Source: Deltaproteobacteria bacterium (GTDB taxonomy: Bacteria; Desulfobacterota; Dissulfuribacteria; Dissulfuribacterales; S140-46). Taken from it: DNA of 16,170 nucleotides. The position numbers were made by a program, and so were the translations under genes. Position 1 is the first letter of the stretch, and each line of letters begins with the position of its first letter. The stretch spans positions 1 through 16,170 of the forward strand of contig WFVQ01000258.1 of the NCBI GenBank assembly GCA_015491585.1. The letters run 5' to 3'. Below are positions 15,344-16,170 of the stretch, piece after piece. The notes beneath the pieces were generated by a model. The model was not told the DNA's origin, made no database searches, and worked only from the letters and a program-made list of their open reading frames with translations.

Positions 15344-15419
15344 CGTTTTCAAAATTTACATCGTCTTTCAGACTACAGCGTTGAGGTGGTACCCCTTATT
15401 TGCCCCCTCTATTGTTCGC

Positions 15420-15635
15420 CTTTGCTGGTTGGGATAAAGGAAATCAGAGCGAAGGAGGACAGCAATGGCGAGGAAGAAGTACAGAGCCTATGTGGGAGTG
15501 TAGAGCGATAATGGTATGTCTGTGGACTCCATATCTTCTGGCAAGCTCAGCATTGGTGATAGAAGCAGGGGCCTCCTGGATCTCCTTTCTGATCCTTGGG
15601 GTAGTGCGGGCATTGGCATGAATGGCTTGCGGCAT
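15420..15635 (-). pseudogene. IS481-family transposase remnant, 5' part with frameshifts
   Basis: From ATG 15635, preceded by a well-kept GAGGAGGT ribosome site, the minus strand encodes PQAIHANARTTPRIRKEIQ then NAELARRYGVHRHTI. This is the N-terminal HTH of IS481-type transposases. The homology then continues only by changing frame: RSTLPHRL in a second frame and AIAVLLRSDFLYP in a third. Piece order is preserved, but a short part of about ten residues seems lost, and the DDE catalytic region is absent. No terminal inverted repeat or target duplication could be identified. It is a decayed fragment that marks the 14.5-15.8 kb island as a site of past mobile-element activity. The rest of 15344-15831 shows no convincing gene. 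Confidence 0.65.
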
Positions 15636-15831
15636 TTCACACCTCCTCTAAACCCTGTAAAAAAGCATCAATCACGTCTCTTGCCAAGAATAATTTCTCT
15701 CGACGCCGAGGAATATAATTATATGGAACCTGAGCATTACAAAATCGCTGTGGTTTTGCAACAGGCTCTTATATCCGCAAATAACTGTGTGCTGAAGCTT
15801 GGCGGCGGTTGTTCCAGGAGGTGAAGCAGAA

Positions 15832-16170
15832 GTGAATGAGATCGTGGCGGAAGCACATCCGATTCAGCTTGTCATCATGGCGGCATTGAAGGCCGAGCTT
15901 CCGCTGGAGTGGCTCAAATCACGAGGAATCGCGTGTTATACGGTGAAGGGTCTACGCTCTGGGGCCTTGGCGTCTCATCCGTGGGGACAGCCAGGGGGAG
16001 GAGTCGTCTGCGTGGTGACAGGGGTGGGTAAGGAGGCGGCCTTGTTGGCGGCCGAGACAGTGGTGGATTTAATAGGGCCCAAATATGTCCTTAACATAGG
16101 AGGAGCTGCAGCCCGCCCAGGGGGCCTTGAGATAGGCTGCTGGGCCATGCCGGCATCCATACACTCCTCG
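15832..16170 (+). CDS. Nucleoside phosphorylase/nucleosidase superfamily protein, N-terminal part
   Basis: The frame starts at GTG 15832, 7 nt after a perfect AGGAGGTGA (15816-15824), and is cut by the right edge after 113 residues. The visible part shows the alternating beta/alpha start of the PNP/UDP phosphorylase-I superfamily: LVIMAALKAELPLEWL, VVCVVTGVGKEAALLAAETV, then YVLNIGGAAARPGGLEIGC. The E of AALKAEL and the GVGK and NIGGAA loops match the places where MTA/SAH nucleosidases and futalosine hydrolases form the base and ribose pocket. Which member it is cannot be told from this part; a menaquinone-pathway futalosine hydrolase or MTA/SAH nucleosidase are the main options. Base composition returns to the GC-rich style of the copper genes. 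Confidence 0.72.
   Translation, partial: MNEIVAEAHPIQLVIMAALKAELPLEWLKSRGIACYTVKGLRSGALASHPWGQPGGGVVCVVTGVGKEAALLAAETVVDLIGPKYVLNIGGAAARPGGLEIGCWAMPASIHSS

Noticed and set aside
15723..15824. 33-codon frame (MEPEHYKIAVVLQQALIS...) with a GAGGAA 9 nt upstream
   Set aside because: Very short, and its stop codon falls in the ribosome site of the nucleosidase gene. It could be a leader or the tail of a lost gene, but nothing supports it further.

Overview
The window reads as a chromosomal segment of a Gram-negative bacterium. The evidence is a TonB/outer-membrane-receptor pair, Sec signal peptides and a periplasmic cytochrome c. The coding regions are GC-rich with many AGG (Arg) and ATA (Ile) codons. 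Together with an FtsX-type ABC system, NosL and SCO proteins, this would fit a Desulfobacterota-like organism, but that placement is inference. Almost everything from 1068 to 14543 can be tied to one theme: acquiring copper and delivering it to a periplasmic multicopper enzyme.

Layout. (1) 1-633 (-): N-terminal part of a secreted, probably large, repeat-type protein. (2) 634-1067: AT-rich divergent control region with a 19-bp palindrome, a tandem 10-bp repeat and a candidate promoter. (3) 1068-4842 (+): three tandem paralogous two-domain cupredoxin (multicopper-oxidase-like) proteins, followed by a TonB protein at 4869-5681. (4) 5654-7747 (-): a convergent TonB-dependent receptor with the CxxxM and HxM motifs of OprC/NosA-type copper receptors. 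(5) 7748-7909: a second AT-rich divergent control region with a similar 19-bp palindrome. (6) 7910-14543 (+): a tightly packed operon holding a DeoR-type HTH fused to a Cys-rich NosL-like domain, NosL, an ABC ATPase, a Cys-containing polytopic membrane protein, a small membrane-anchored protein, an FtsX-like permease whose frame is broken at a G6 tract, an SCO1/SenC copper chaperone, and a cytochrome c fused to a periplasmic-binding-like domain. (7) 14544-15831: an AT-richer, gene-poor island with an orphan membrane protein and an IS481-type transposase remnant. (8) 15832-16170 (+): start of a nucleoside phosphorylase/nucleosidase superfamily gene that runs off the window.

The most striking observation is in the three cupredoxin genes. 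The first has an intact domain 1 (type 1 copper ligands plus four His of a trinuclear site) but a dead domain 2. The second has a dead domain 1 but an intact domain 2 half-site (the other four His, with the Cys of HCH replaced by Ser). The third has neither. Two-domain multicopper oxidases are known as homotrimers in which domain 1 of one subunit meets domain 2 of the next. These three genes therefore look like a heterotrimer with exactly one complete active site, at the interface of the first and second proteins. The receptor, TonB, NosL, SCO and ABC genes would then supply copper to it, and the cytochrome could exchange electrons with it. The last two statements are inference.
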